Source: Aquiflexum gelatinilyticum
GTDB lineage: Bacteria; Bacteroidota; Bacteroidia; Cytophagales; Cyclobacteriaceae
Assembly (NCBI RefSeq): GCF_024741135.1
Contig: NZ_JANSUY010000007.1
Span: forward strand, 1-64,000
DNA: 64,000 nt
Direction of reading: 5' to 3'
Notes under the pieces: model-generated
Databases searched by the model: none
What the model was told of the DNA's origin: nothing
The model's input: only the letters and a program-made list of their open reading frames with translations
Shown here: positions 18,399 through 25,549 of the stretch, piece after piece
Position numbering within the stretch: the stretch's first letter is position 1
How the letters are laid out: every line of letters starts with the position of its first letter
Position numbers and translations under genes: made by a program

Positions 18399-19475
18399 TT
18401 ATTCTTCAAACTCCGCTTTGGTCTTCTTGATGGGTTTGTTTAAGGAAAAAACTGCAGAAACAGGATAATGATCCGAATAATCGACCTCAGAGTGAGTTTT
18501 GAAATCCAAAATTTCCAATGCGTTGTCAAAAAAGACATTGTCAATCCTCAAAAAGAAAAGCACCTTATTGTAAGTAAATCCAAATCCTTTTCCCGCTTTC
18601 TCAAAGCCGTTGTTCATGATGTTTCGGAGTGTGAAATAGGTATAGCTATAAGGAACATCATTGAAATCCCCGACCAAGATATTGGCATAGGGACTGTTTT
18701 CCATGTGTTCCATAAGAATTTCCAATTGTGAAGCCCTTGCCACCTGTCCCCGTTTAAGTTTTCTGAGCGTTTGTCTGTAATTTTCTTTGATTCCATCAAA
18801 ATCTGAGAGCTCCGCAGAAGGGATATTCATGGATTCAAGATGTGCATTATAGATTCTGATCGTATCTTTTTCGACTTTGATATCTGCGAAAATTATTCCA
18901 TTCGTACTTCGGGAATCCAAAACAATCCCTTCATTGATGATTGGGTATTTGCTAAATATCGCCATGCCAAATGTACTTGACTTTGGATTGCCCTGAATGA
19001 CTTGATAAAAATGGTGGTAGCCGGTTTCTTTTCCAAGTTGCTTAATGGAATTCCTGGACGGCGTAGTGGGGTCTTGGTAAAACTCCTGAAAGCACTTGAT
19101 ATCGGCTGGATTTTCTTTGAGCCATTGGATCAAATTTTTGGAAGTGCTGTTCTTAAGGTCCCCATTTTTATTGTAGCTGAACATGTGGACATTGTAACTC
19201 AATACCGATAGCCCATTTTCCACTTCGGGCTGAGTTCTTAATTGAAAAGTGACTCCGACAAACTTCCAACCAATCACCAGAGCAATCAAAGGAAGAAGTG
19301 CCAATTTCCTTTTAGCCAAAACCAAAGCAATAAAAAGAAATCCGTTGATGACAAGGAGTAGTGGGATGGTTAGGGTAGCAAGTCCAACATAAGGAAAATA
19401 TTCAGGGGAAATATAAACACTAAAAAACAAAGCCAAGGAAACCAAAAAAAAGAAGGAAGTAAGAAATCTTATCAT
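18399..19475 (-). CDS. Endonuclease/exonuclease/phosphatase-family protein, membrane anchored
   Basis: 358 residues. Three N-terminal hydrophobic segments (about 1-80) anchor a catalytic domain of the EEP fold on the cell surface. Catalytic marks are present: SYNVHMFSYN, CFQEFYQDP (metal Glu), VGDFNDVP, and the terminal DHYPVSAVF with the general-base His. The anchored form is common in Bacteroidota, and the substrate may be a nucleic acid, phospholipid or sugar phosphate; sequence alone does not say. A near-consensus promoter lies at 19495-19526. No partner genes. Confidence 0.87.
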   Translation of the reverse strand: MIRFLTSFFFLVSLALFFSVYISPEYFPYVGLATLTIPLLLVINGFLFIALVLAKRKLALLPLIALVIGWKFVGVTFQLRTQPEVENGLSVLSYNVHMFSYNKNGDLKNSTSKNLIQWLKENPADIKCFQEFYQDPTTPSRNSIKQLGKETGYHHFYQVIQGNPKSSTFGMAIFSKYPIINEGIVLDSRSTNGIIFADIKVEKDTIRIYNAHLESMNIPSAELSDFDGIKENYRQTLRKLKRGQVARASQLEILMEHMENSPYANILVGDFNDVPYSYTYFTLRNIMNNGFEKAGKGFGFTYNKVLFFLRIDNVFFDNALEILDFKTHSEVDYSDHYPVSAVFSLNKPIKKTKAEFEE

Positions 19476-19494
19476 TGGCTAAAGCTATTTTTGG

Positions 19495-19526
19495 CGAAAA
19501 TAACGGTAATTCAATCCTGTTGCAAA
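19495..19526 (-). promoter_or_regulatory. Promoter of the EEP-family gene
   Basis: Minus strand: TTTG (19526-19523), a 20-base spacer, TATTTTCG (19502-19495), one mismatch from TAnnTTTG. The expected transcript starts about 13 bases upstream of the ATG. Confidence 0.5.
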
Positions 19527-19535
19527 TGAATATAG

Positions 19536-19586
19536 GGGGGAATCAAATTAAGGAACTGAACACCAATCCTTTTTTTGATTTCCCCC
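19536..19586. repeat. Long imperfect hairpin downstream of the M24 peptidase gene
   Basis: GGGGGAATCAAA (19536-19547) pairs with TTTGATTTCCCCC (19574-19586) with one bulged base; the stem continues through AAGGA/TCCTT (19550-19554 and 19567-19571), leaving a 12-base loop. It begins 6 bases after the M24 stop on the minus strand. There is no T-tract on the downstream side, so it may be a transcript 3' stabiliser or a weak terminator rather than a standard Rho-independent one. Confidence 0.6.
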
Positions 19587-19592
19587 TTTAAA

Positions 19593-20939
19593 TTATTTGA
19601 TAAGAATAAGCTCACTTTGCGGCTCCATTAAATACCTCGCCCCATCCTTGGTTACCACTGCAGTTTCTTCTACTGACATGGTTTTGGTTCCTGTTTCAGG
19701 AAGTTTCCAAGCGTGAAAGCCATCAAAAGCGAATAACATACCCTCTTTCAATGGCTTCATCGCAGCGGGTCTCACTGTGGGATCAGGAAGAAGTCCACCT
19801 CCGAGATTTGGTCCAATATCGTGGGCGACATACCCAACCGGATGACCGGTGCTCCACATGACCGGTTCTGAACCGCGTTCTGCCATCCAGTCTCTCTGTG
19901 CTTTATCGACTTGATATCCCAAGACACCTGGTCTCATGGCTTCAAGTGCAATTCTATTTCCGCCAATAGAAGATTCAAAATAAAACTGTACAGAATCCGG
20001 GGCCTTTGTTTCCCCTTCCCTCAGTACATAGGCGAACCTTTGGATGTCCGAAACCCACATATCATACACCCGAATGCCAAAATCAGTTTGGATCACATCT
20101 CCTGGCATGATCACTTTGTCAGTAGAGTGGGAGTGACCACGGTCTGGTCCTGAATTGACATTTGGATTTTGGTCAGGTGACCACCCGTCTTTGACGCCAT
20201 ATTCTTCCATTTTTTTCTTCAGAAATTTGGCAATATCGGCATCGGTACTTTTACCCGGAATGACACTTGCATAAGCTTCATATTGCCACTTTGAAGTCAA
20301 GATTGCTGCTTGGGTCATAATTTCCACTTCTACAGGAAGCTTAACAGAAAGCCATTCATATATCAGGTCATCTGCGGACACCAACTTTCCGGTTTCGCGA
20401 CCCAAAGATTCTTCTAAAGTTTTTCTTTGGCTGAAGCTCAATCCGTCAGCCAACTCATTTTCAAAAGAACTGTTGATGGCGATTTTTTTAAATTGTTTTG
20501 CCTTTATATATTCTGATGCATCAGAAATGGATGAATTGCCCCTTTGGACAGGGATCACTTCATCATGGATCTTCAAATCCGCCAATGCTGTAGCTTCACC
20601 TATTGGGCAAAACACAACTGATTTTACGTTTTCCCCTTCAAGATAAAACAAAAATAAAGCCTGTCCTCCAGCATTTTCTCCACCGATATGGTGGGCAATA
20701 GGGTCATTGTTATTTTCCCTGCAGAGAATTATCCATGCGTCTGTGCCTGCAGTTTTCATAGCCTCAGGTAACAATTTCTGAATTCTTTCTTTCCGGATTT
20801 CTGGCCATGGGCTCGGTCCTGAAAAAGGATTTTCAATGGTTGCTTTGTCATTTATTTCTTGGTTGCAAGAAAACGAAAGCAGAATAAGAATTGATAAAAA
20901 AGTGCTGAGAGTGTAATATCTGTATTTTCTTGTTGTCAT
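19593..20939 (-). CDS. M24-family metallopeptidase (Xaa-Pro aminopeptidase-like) lipoprotein
   Basis: 448 residues from ATG 20939, chosen because it opens a signal sequence ending in LLSFSC, a plausible lipoprotein site (Cys25); the longer form from 20978 buries it. The creatinase-like N-domain (about 50-190) precedes the pita-bread catalytic domain. Metal-ligand regions seen: QTDFGIRV, MWVSDIQRF, TGHPVGYVAHDIGP and VEETAVV. The segment that normally holds a ligand Glu before the last one (the EPG position) reads FAFDGFHAW, with Asp instead. The enzyme would cleave N-terminal residues before proline in the periplasm or at the cell surface. It is monocistronic. Confidence 0.88.
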   Translation of the reverse strand: MTTRKYRYYTLSTFLSILILLSFSCNQEINDKATIENPFSGPSPWPEIRKERIQKLLPEAMKTAGTDAWIILCRENNNDPIAHHIGGENAGGQALFLFYLEGENVKSVVFCPIGEATALADLKIHDEVIPVQRGNSSISDASEYIKAKQFKKIAINSSFENELADGLSFSQRKTLEESLGRETGKLVSADDLIYEWLSVKLPVEVEIMTQAAILTSKWQYEAYASVIPGKSTDADIAKFLKKKMEEYGVKDGWSPDQNPNVNSGPDRGHSHSTDKVIMPGDVIQTDFGIRVYDMWVSDIQRFAYVLREGETKAPDSVQFYFESSIGGNRIALEAMRPGVLGYQVDKAQRDWMAERGSEPVMWSTGHPVGYVAHDIGPNLGGGLLPDPTVRPAAMKPLKEGMLFAFDGFHAWKLPETGTKTMSVEETAVVTKDGARYLMEPQSELILIK

Positions 20940-21107
20940 GGAAGTTTGGGGTTTGGAATAATTCAGGAAATTAATCACAGGTAGAGAAAATAAAAAGCCT
21001 TTTTTTATACTTAGATATTTTTTTGAAGATATGAGGTTCTTTTTTAATCAACTGTTGCCAAATTACTCTTTCATTAAGCACTATGAAAAGTAGGATATGG
21101 ACTTAGA

Positions 21108-21141
21108 TTTGGGTTTGTTGAAAAAAAAATAATTATCTTCG
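21108..21141 (+). promoter_or_regulatory. Candidate promoter for the DUF2911 gene
   Basis: TTTG at 21108-21111, a 22-base spacer, TATCTTCG at 21134-21141 (one mismatch from TAnnTTTG). The start of transcription would be near 21148, 14 bases before the ATG. Confidence 0.4.
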
Positions 21142-21161
21142 AAGCGTAAAACTACAACTTT

Positions 21162-21737
21162 ATGAAAAAATCAAACTTGTTCACCCTTGCTGTTTTTACG
21201 GCTACAACCTTGTTTTTTGCAGGTTGTGGAGCTGAAAAAAGCACAGAGACTACCGCAACTGAAGAAGTCGCAACTGAAGAAAAACCGGCTTCTGAAGAAA
21301 GACCAAGTCCTTTAAGAACCCTCGAAGGCAATGTTGGAGCCTCTAAATTAATGATTCAATATGGCGCACCTTCTATCAAGGGAAGGGTTGTTTGGGGAGA
21401 TTTGGTGCCCTATAATGAAGTTTGGAGAACAGGGGCTAATGAGGCTACTTATGTAGATTTCAGTACTGATGTGACAGTAGAAGGACAACCATTGAAAGCA
21501 GGAAGGTATTCTTTGTTTACCATTCCAAAAGCTTCCGGGGCATGGACAGTAATTTTCAATTCCGAATGGAACCTTGAGCACGGACATTTTCAATACAAGG
21601 AAGAAAATGATGTGCTTCGTGTGGAATCTACTCCTGAATGGGTTGAAGAAAGCCAAGAGCAGTTATCAATAGCCATTGAGACTCCCGGTATAGTAGTAAA
21701 ATGGGAAAAGCTAAAACTGCCTATTGCCATCCAATAA
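21162..21737 (+). CDS. DUF2911 lipoprotein
   Basis: 191 residues. A lipoprotein signal ends in FFAGC (Cys22), followed by a Thr/Glu-rich linker (23-50) and the DUF2911 beta-sandwich (about 55-190) with the family phrase GRVVWGDLVPYNEVWRTGANEATYVDFSTDV. The family is widespread in Bacteroidota, and its function is unknown; it is expected in the outer or inner membrane facing the periplasm. It is monocistronic, with its own promoter and a long terminator hairpin. Confidence 0.9.
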   Translation: MKKSNLFTLAVFTATTLFFAGCGAEKSTETTATEEVATEEKPASEERPSPLRTLEGNVGASKLMIQYGAPSIKGRVVWGDLVPYNEVWRTGANEATYVDFSTDVTVEGQPLKAGRYSLFTIPKASGAWTVIFNSEWNLEHGHFQYKEENDVLRVESTPEWVEESQEQLSIAIETPGIVVKWEKLKLPIAIQ

Positions 21738-21748
21738 TATAGATTTTG

Positions 21749-21788
21749 AAAAAGACCCTGACAAAATTTTTTGGCAGGGTCTTTTTTT
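21749..21788 (+). terminator. Rho-independent terminator after the DUF2911 gene
   Basis: AAAAAGACCCTG pairs with CAGGGTCTTTTT; inside, CAAAA pairs with TTTTG after a single A-G mismatch. It is followed by a T-rich run. An open frame from 21746 begins inside this hairpin, which argues that the acylase starts later. Confidence 0.88.
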
Positions 21789-21862
21789 GTTTTTTTGAAT
21801 TCATTTTTTTTCAAAATTCATCAAATGATTTATTTCAGAATTTCCTACATAAAGATTTCTAT

Positions 21863-24286
21863 ATGAGATATCTAGGCTTCATCCTTGTTTTCTTAATCAC
21901 AATGGGGTTGGGGATTTCCCTTTCCATGCAATTTGGGACTATTCCTCCTATCGGAAAACTGCTTGACCCTAACCATGGATTTTGGCAAAATTCTTATAGT
22001 GAGGATATGGATTTTGAGGATGAGCTAGATCTAAATAACCTTAGCAAACCTGTTAAGGTAATTTACGATGAAAATCTAATTCCTCATGTTTTTGCAGAAA
22101 ATGACAAAGATTTGTATAAGGTTCAAGGTTTCATTACGGCCAAGCACAGACTTTGGCAGATGGAGTTCCAAACCATGGCAGCAGCAGGAAGGATTTCGGA
22201 GATAGTAGGGCCAATAGCCATTGAATTGGATCGAATGACCCGAAGAAAAGGACTTGCATTTGCCGCAGAAAATTCACTTCAATTTATTCAAAAAGAACAT
22301 CCTGATACTTATGAATTATTAGAGGCATATGCAGATGGGGTAAATCAGTACATAGAAAGTCTGAGTGCAGGAGAGTTACCCATTGAATATAAAATTCTTG
22401 ATTACAAACCTGAAATGTGGAGCGCCTACAAATCTCTGCTGCTTTTAAAATACATGGCAGACATGTTGGTAGGGGATAGGGATTTGGAATATACCAATTT
22501 AAGAAATCAAATTGGACAGGAAATGTTGGATAAGCTTTATCCTGATTTTCCAGAAGAAAATGATCCGGTCATAGAGGCGGAGAGGATTTGGGATTTTGTA
22601 CCATTGGAAATTAAAAAACCTGTGGACAAAAGGTATCCTGATGAAGATGTTTTTGTCAATACATTGCCCCAACCTGTTGAGGGAATAGGCTCCAACAATT
22701 GGGCGGTTTCCGGTTCAAAAACAAAAAGTGGAAATCCTATTTTGGCAAATGATCCGCATCTAAGTTTGAACTTGCCATCGCTTTGGTACGTGATGCAGCT
22801 TTCAACACCTGCACAGAGTGTAAAAGGTGCCACCCTTCCAGGGGCTTTGGGGATTATTTCAGGATTTAATGAGAACATTGCTTGGGGAGTTACCAATGCC
22901 ACTAGGGATACGAGAGATTGGTATGCCATCCAATTCAAAGATGAAAGAAGAGAAGAGTACTTATATGATGAAGTTTGGGTAAAAAGTACATTTCGTGTAG
23001 AGGAAATAAAAGTCAAAGGGCAAAGTTCGTTTTTGGATACTGTGGTATATACCCATCATGGTCCGGTGGTCTATGATAAGAATTTTAGATCTGATAGGAA
23101 GGATGTTAATTTTTCACTCAAATGGACTGCACATCTTGAGTCAAACGAGCAAAAAACCTTCCTTTTGCTCAATAAAGGAAAAAACCATGGTGACTACATA
23201 GAGGCTCTAAACCATTATACCTCACCTGCCCAAAACTTTGTTTTTGCATCAAAAGACGGTGACATCGCAATGAAAGTTCAGGGACGGTTTCCATTGAAAT
23301 GGGAAGGACAGGGGAAGTTTTTGATGGATGGTAAAAATCCTGATTTTGAATGGCAGGGTTTTATACCTAATGAGCACAACCCATCTACGCTGAATCCGGT
23401 TCGTGGATTTGTATCTTCTGCCAATCAGCATCCGGTAGATCCCTCTTACCCTTATTATACTTTTGACCATAGTTTTGAGCATTATCGAAATAGGCGGTTG
23501 AATGATCGTTTGAAGGAAATGAATCAAATTACTTCAAAAGATATGATGGCCCTCCAATTTGATAATTTTCATCTTCATGCGAGCGAAGCCCTTCCGGTTA
23601 TGCTTGGTTTGTTGGATTCCACTGATTTAACTCAGATGGACGAATTTGGAACAAAATATCTTAACCAGTTAAAAAAATGGAATTTCAACGCTTTCCCCAA
23701 TCAAGAGGAACCTACATTGTTTCAGGTTTGGTGGGAAAATCTCTATCAGGGAATATGGTCCAAATTGAAAACAGATGGTATTCCAATTGTATTGCCCAAC
23801 AAATATCAAACAACAAAATTACTGTTGAATGAGCCAGAAAATGAGATTTTTAATAATCCCGAAACGCCTGAAAGAGAAACTGCAAGATCATTGCTGAGAT
23901 CCTCTTTTTATGAAATGGTAGAAAAAATAAAAGAGATAGAAAAAGCTGAAAAAGATTACACATGGGCAAATTATAAGAAGACTTCGATTTTGCACCTTGT
24001 TCCCAATTTCAGATCATTCAGTCATACCAATGTCTATACAGGTGGAGGAGCCGGGATTTTGAATGCTACAAGTGAAAGGCATGGAGCAAGTTGGAGGATG
24101 ATAGTAGAAATGGGAAAGGGAGGAAGTGCATTTGGGATATATCCCGGTGGCCAATCTGGAAATCCCGGGAGTAAATATTATGACAATCTGATCAAAAAAT
24201 GGGCTAACGGAGAATATGTTGATGTTTCTATTAAATCTGAAGAGAATTTTTCAAATCCTCTTTTTTGCACCTTATTTAAAAATTGA
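21863..24286 (+). CDS. Penicillin acylase-family Ntn hydrolase
   Basis: 807 residues from ATG 21863. The frame is open from 21746, but that extension lies in the preceding terminator and adds 39 residues without export character; the ATG chosen opens a hydrophobic anchor (MRYLGFILVFLITMGLG). The alpha chain (about 50-255) is followed by the autoprocessing site GSNNWAVSG, with Ser277 as predicted N-terminal nucleophile, then the large beta chain with NDPHL, the VTNATRDTRDWYAI region and ending at about 807. Family members hydrolyse amide bonds of beta-lactams, acyl-homoserine lactones or other N-acyl compounds; the substrate here is unknown. A small membrane protein follows after three bases. 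Confidence 0.92.
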   Translation: MRYLGFILVFLITMGLGISLSMQFGTIPPIGKLLDPNHGFWQNSYSEDMDFEDELDLNNLSKPVKVIYDENLIPHVFAENDKDLYKVQGFITAKHRLWQMEFQTMAAAGRISEIVGPIAIELDRMTRRKGLAFAAENSLQFIQKEHPDTYELLEAYADGVNQYIESLSAGELPIEYKILDYKPEMWSAYKSLLLLKYMADMLVGDRDLEYTNLRNQIGQEMLDKLYPDFPEENDPVIEAERIWDFVPLEIKKPVDKRYPDEDVFVNTLPQPVEGIGSNNWAVSGSKTKSGNPILANDPHLSLNLPSLWYVMQLSTPAQSVKGATLPGALGIISGFNENIAWGVTNATRDTRDWYAIQFKDERREEYLYDEVWVKSTFRVEEIKVKGQSSFLDTVVYTHHGPVVYDKNFRSDRKDVNFSLKWTAHLESNEQKTFLLLNKGKNHGDYIEALNHYTSPAQNFVFASKDGDIAMKVQGRFPLKWEGQGKFLMDGKNPDFEWQGFIPNEHNPSTLNPVRGFVSSANQHPVDPSYPYYTFDHSFEHYRNRRLNDRLKEMNQITSKDMMALQFDNFHLHASEALPVMLGLLDSTDLTQMDEFGTKYLNQLKKWNFNAFPNQEEPTLFQVWWENLYQGIWSKLKTDGIPIVLPNKYQTTKLLLNEPENEIFNNPETPERETARSLLRSSFYEMVEKIKEIEKAEKDYTWANYKKTSILHLVPNFRSFSHTNVYTGGGAGILNATSERHGASWRMIVEMGKGGSAFGIYPGGQSGNPGSKYYDNLIKKWANGEYVDVSIKSEENFSNPLFCTLFKN

Positions 24287-24289
24287 TAT

Positions 24290-24646
24290 ATGAGAAAATC
24301 TCTTCTTTTATTTGTTTTTGTTAGCATTTTAGTCTTGGTAGCTGGGCCATACATGCCGTATTGGGTTTTGATGATAGGTGTTGCGGTTGTTTCCTTTTTT
24401 ATAGAAGCAGGTAAAATGCCGACATTTATTTCCGCAGGTCTTTCATTTGGTTTGACTTGGTTGGCGCTAACCGTATACATATCAATCAGGACAAATTCAG
24501 TGCTACCAAAAAGGATGGCTGAATTAATGGGCTTAGACAACGATAACTTACTCTTTTTAGGGACCGGAATTTTAGGCTTTTTAATTGGTGGATTCGGCGG
24601 ACTGGTAGGGACTATGGTAAAAAAGTTGTTAGATAGAAAATATTGA
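24290..24646 (+). CDS. Small integral membrane protein
   Basis: 118 residues with four hydrophobic segments (about 5-22, 24-40, 47-68 and 85-108, the last Gly-rich: GTGILGFLIGGFGGLVG) and a basic C-terminus. I do not recognise a named family. The ATG lies three bases after the acylase stop, so the two are probably co-translated; nothing else hints at function. Confidence 0.75.
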   Translation: MRKSLLLFVFVSILVLVAGPYMPYWVLMIGVAVVSFFIEAGKMPTFISAGLSFGLTWLALTVYISIRTNSVLPKRMAELMGLDNDNLLFLGTGILGFLIGGFGGLVGTMVKKLLDRKY

Positions 24647-24754
24647 AATCCTATTGAATCAGAGAATATTCTATCACTTTATTTCAGTATTATTTGTATT
24701 TAAAATCCTGTTATTTGCGAGTTGTAAAAACCGGGTCAAAAAAACTTAAAATAT

Positions 24755-24785
24755 TTTGCTTTTAGTGTCGGAGCGAGTACTTTTG
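24755..24785 (+). promoter_or_regulatory. Promoter of the polysaccharide-locus regulator
   Basis: TTTG at 24755-24758, a 19-base spacer and TACTTTTG at 24778-24785: exact consensus. The start near 24792 leaves five bases to a GTG (24797) but 20 to the ATG at 24812, favouring the ATG. A short GAGC...GCTC dyad spans the -7 element, a possible operator. Confidence 0.7.
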
Positions 24786-24811
24786 TTGCTCGTTTTGTGC
24801 ATATCACTTTT

Positions 24812-25318
24812 ATGCTTGATTATTTAATTACGTCCAAGACCCGCCTAAAACTTTTGGTTAAGTTTTTCAGCAATGCCGAAAATCAGGGACATTTGCGTGG
24901 TCTTGCTGACGAGTTTGGAGAATCCACCAATTCAATCAGAAAAGAGCTAAACCATCTTTCGGAGGCTGGTTTTCTGGTAAAAGTGGCAGATAAGAATAGG
25001 ATTGAGTACCAAGCAAATACACATCACCCAATGTTTTCTAATCTTCAGGAAATAATTAGAAAATACTTAGGATTTGACAAATTATTAGAGGCTGTTTTGG
25101 AAAGGATGGGGGAAGTCAATGAAGTTGTATTAGTGGGAGATTATGCTCAAGGAATTGATTCAGGAACAATACAAGTAGTGATTAATGGAGAATCTTTGAA
25201 TAAAGATTATCTTGGTCATTTAAGCAATAGGATTGAAGAATTGATAGATCGGAAAGTCCATTTTGATATCAACAAAAAATTTACTTCGAAAGACACATTA
25301 GTTTTGTTTAAGAAGTAG
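24812..25318 (+). CDS. Winged-helix regulator with NTase-like C-domain
   Basis: 168 residues from ATG 24812. The N-terminal third is a winged-helix DNA-binding domain (LITSKTRLKLLVKFFSN, then LADEFGESTNSIRKELNHLSEAGFL as helix-turn-helix and wing). The C-terminal part (about 85-168) has the strand pattern EVVLVGDYAQGIDSGTIQVVI of minimal nucleotidyltransferase folds, but the catalytic GSxxxG-D-x-D signature is degenerate, so it may only sense a ligand. Related regulators stand at the head of exopolysaccharide loci in Cyclobacteriaceae (memory, not checked). Its position 231 bases ahead of the export genes on the same strand makes it the best candidate for control of the locus. Confidence 0.75.
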   Translation: MLDYLITSKTRLKLLVKFFSNAENQGHLRGLADEFGESTNSIRKELNHLSEAGFLVKVADKNRIEYQANTHHPMFSNLQEIIRKYLGFDKLLEAVLERMGEVNEVVLVGDYAQGIDSGTIQVVINGESLNKDYLGHLSNRIEELIDRKVHFDINKKFTSKDTLVLFKK

Positions 25319-25549
25319 GGGTTAAATTCTTCGCGTGATTTATTGAAGAGATGTTTTTAATTGGAAGTGCATAAAATGTGACTGAAAGGGCGAAGCTGTG
25401 TCAACTAGAAGAAGTTAAATGATTTATTTTCTGAATAATTTAAGACTTTGGTTTAATTTTCGGAATGTGCATGTTAAAAATTCGATTATCATTTTAGTAC
25501 AGGGATAAAAAATCCTTTGTTATTTCCCACAGAGGCTAATATTTAAAAA

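Noticed and set aside
21746-21862. N-terminal extension of the penicillin acylase
   Set aside because: Lies inside the DUF2911 terminator hairpin; the ATG at 21863 opens the membrane anchor.
22537-23016. 159-residue minus-strand frame inside the penicillin acylase gene
   Set aside because: Antisense shadow of a well-supported enzyme.
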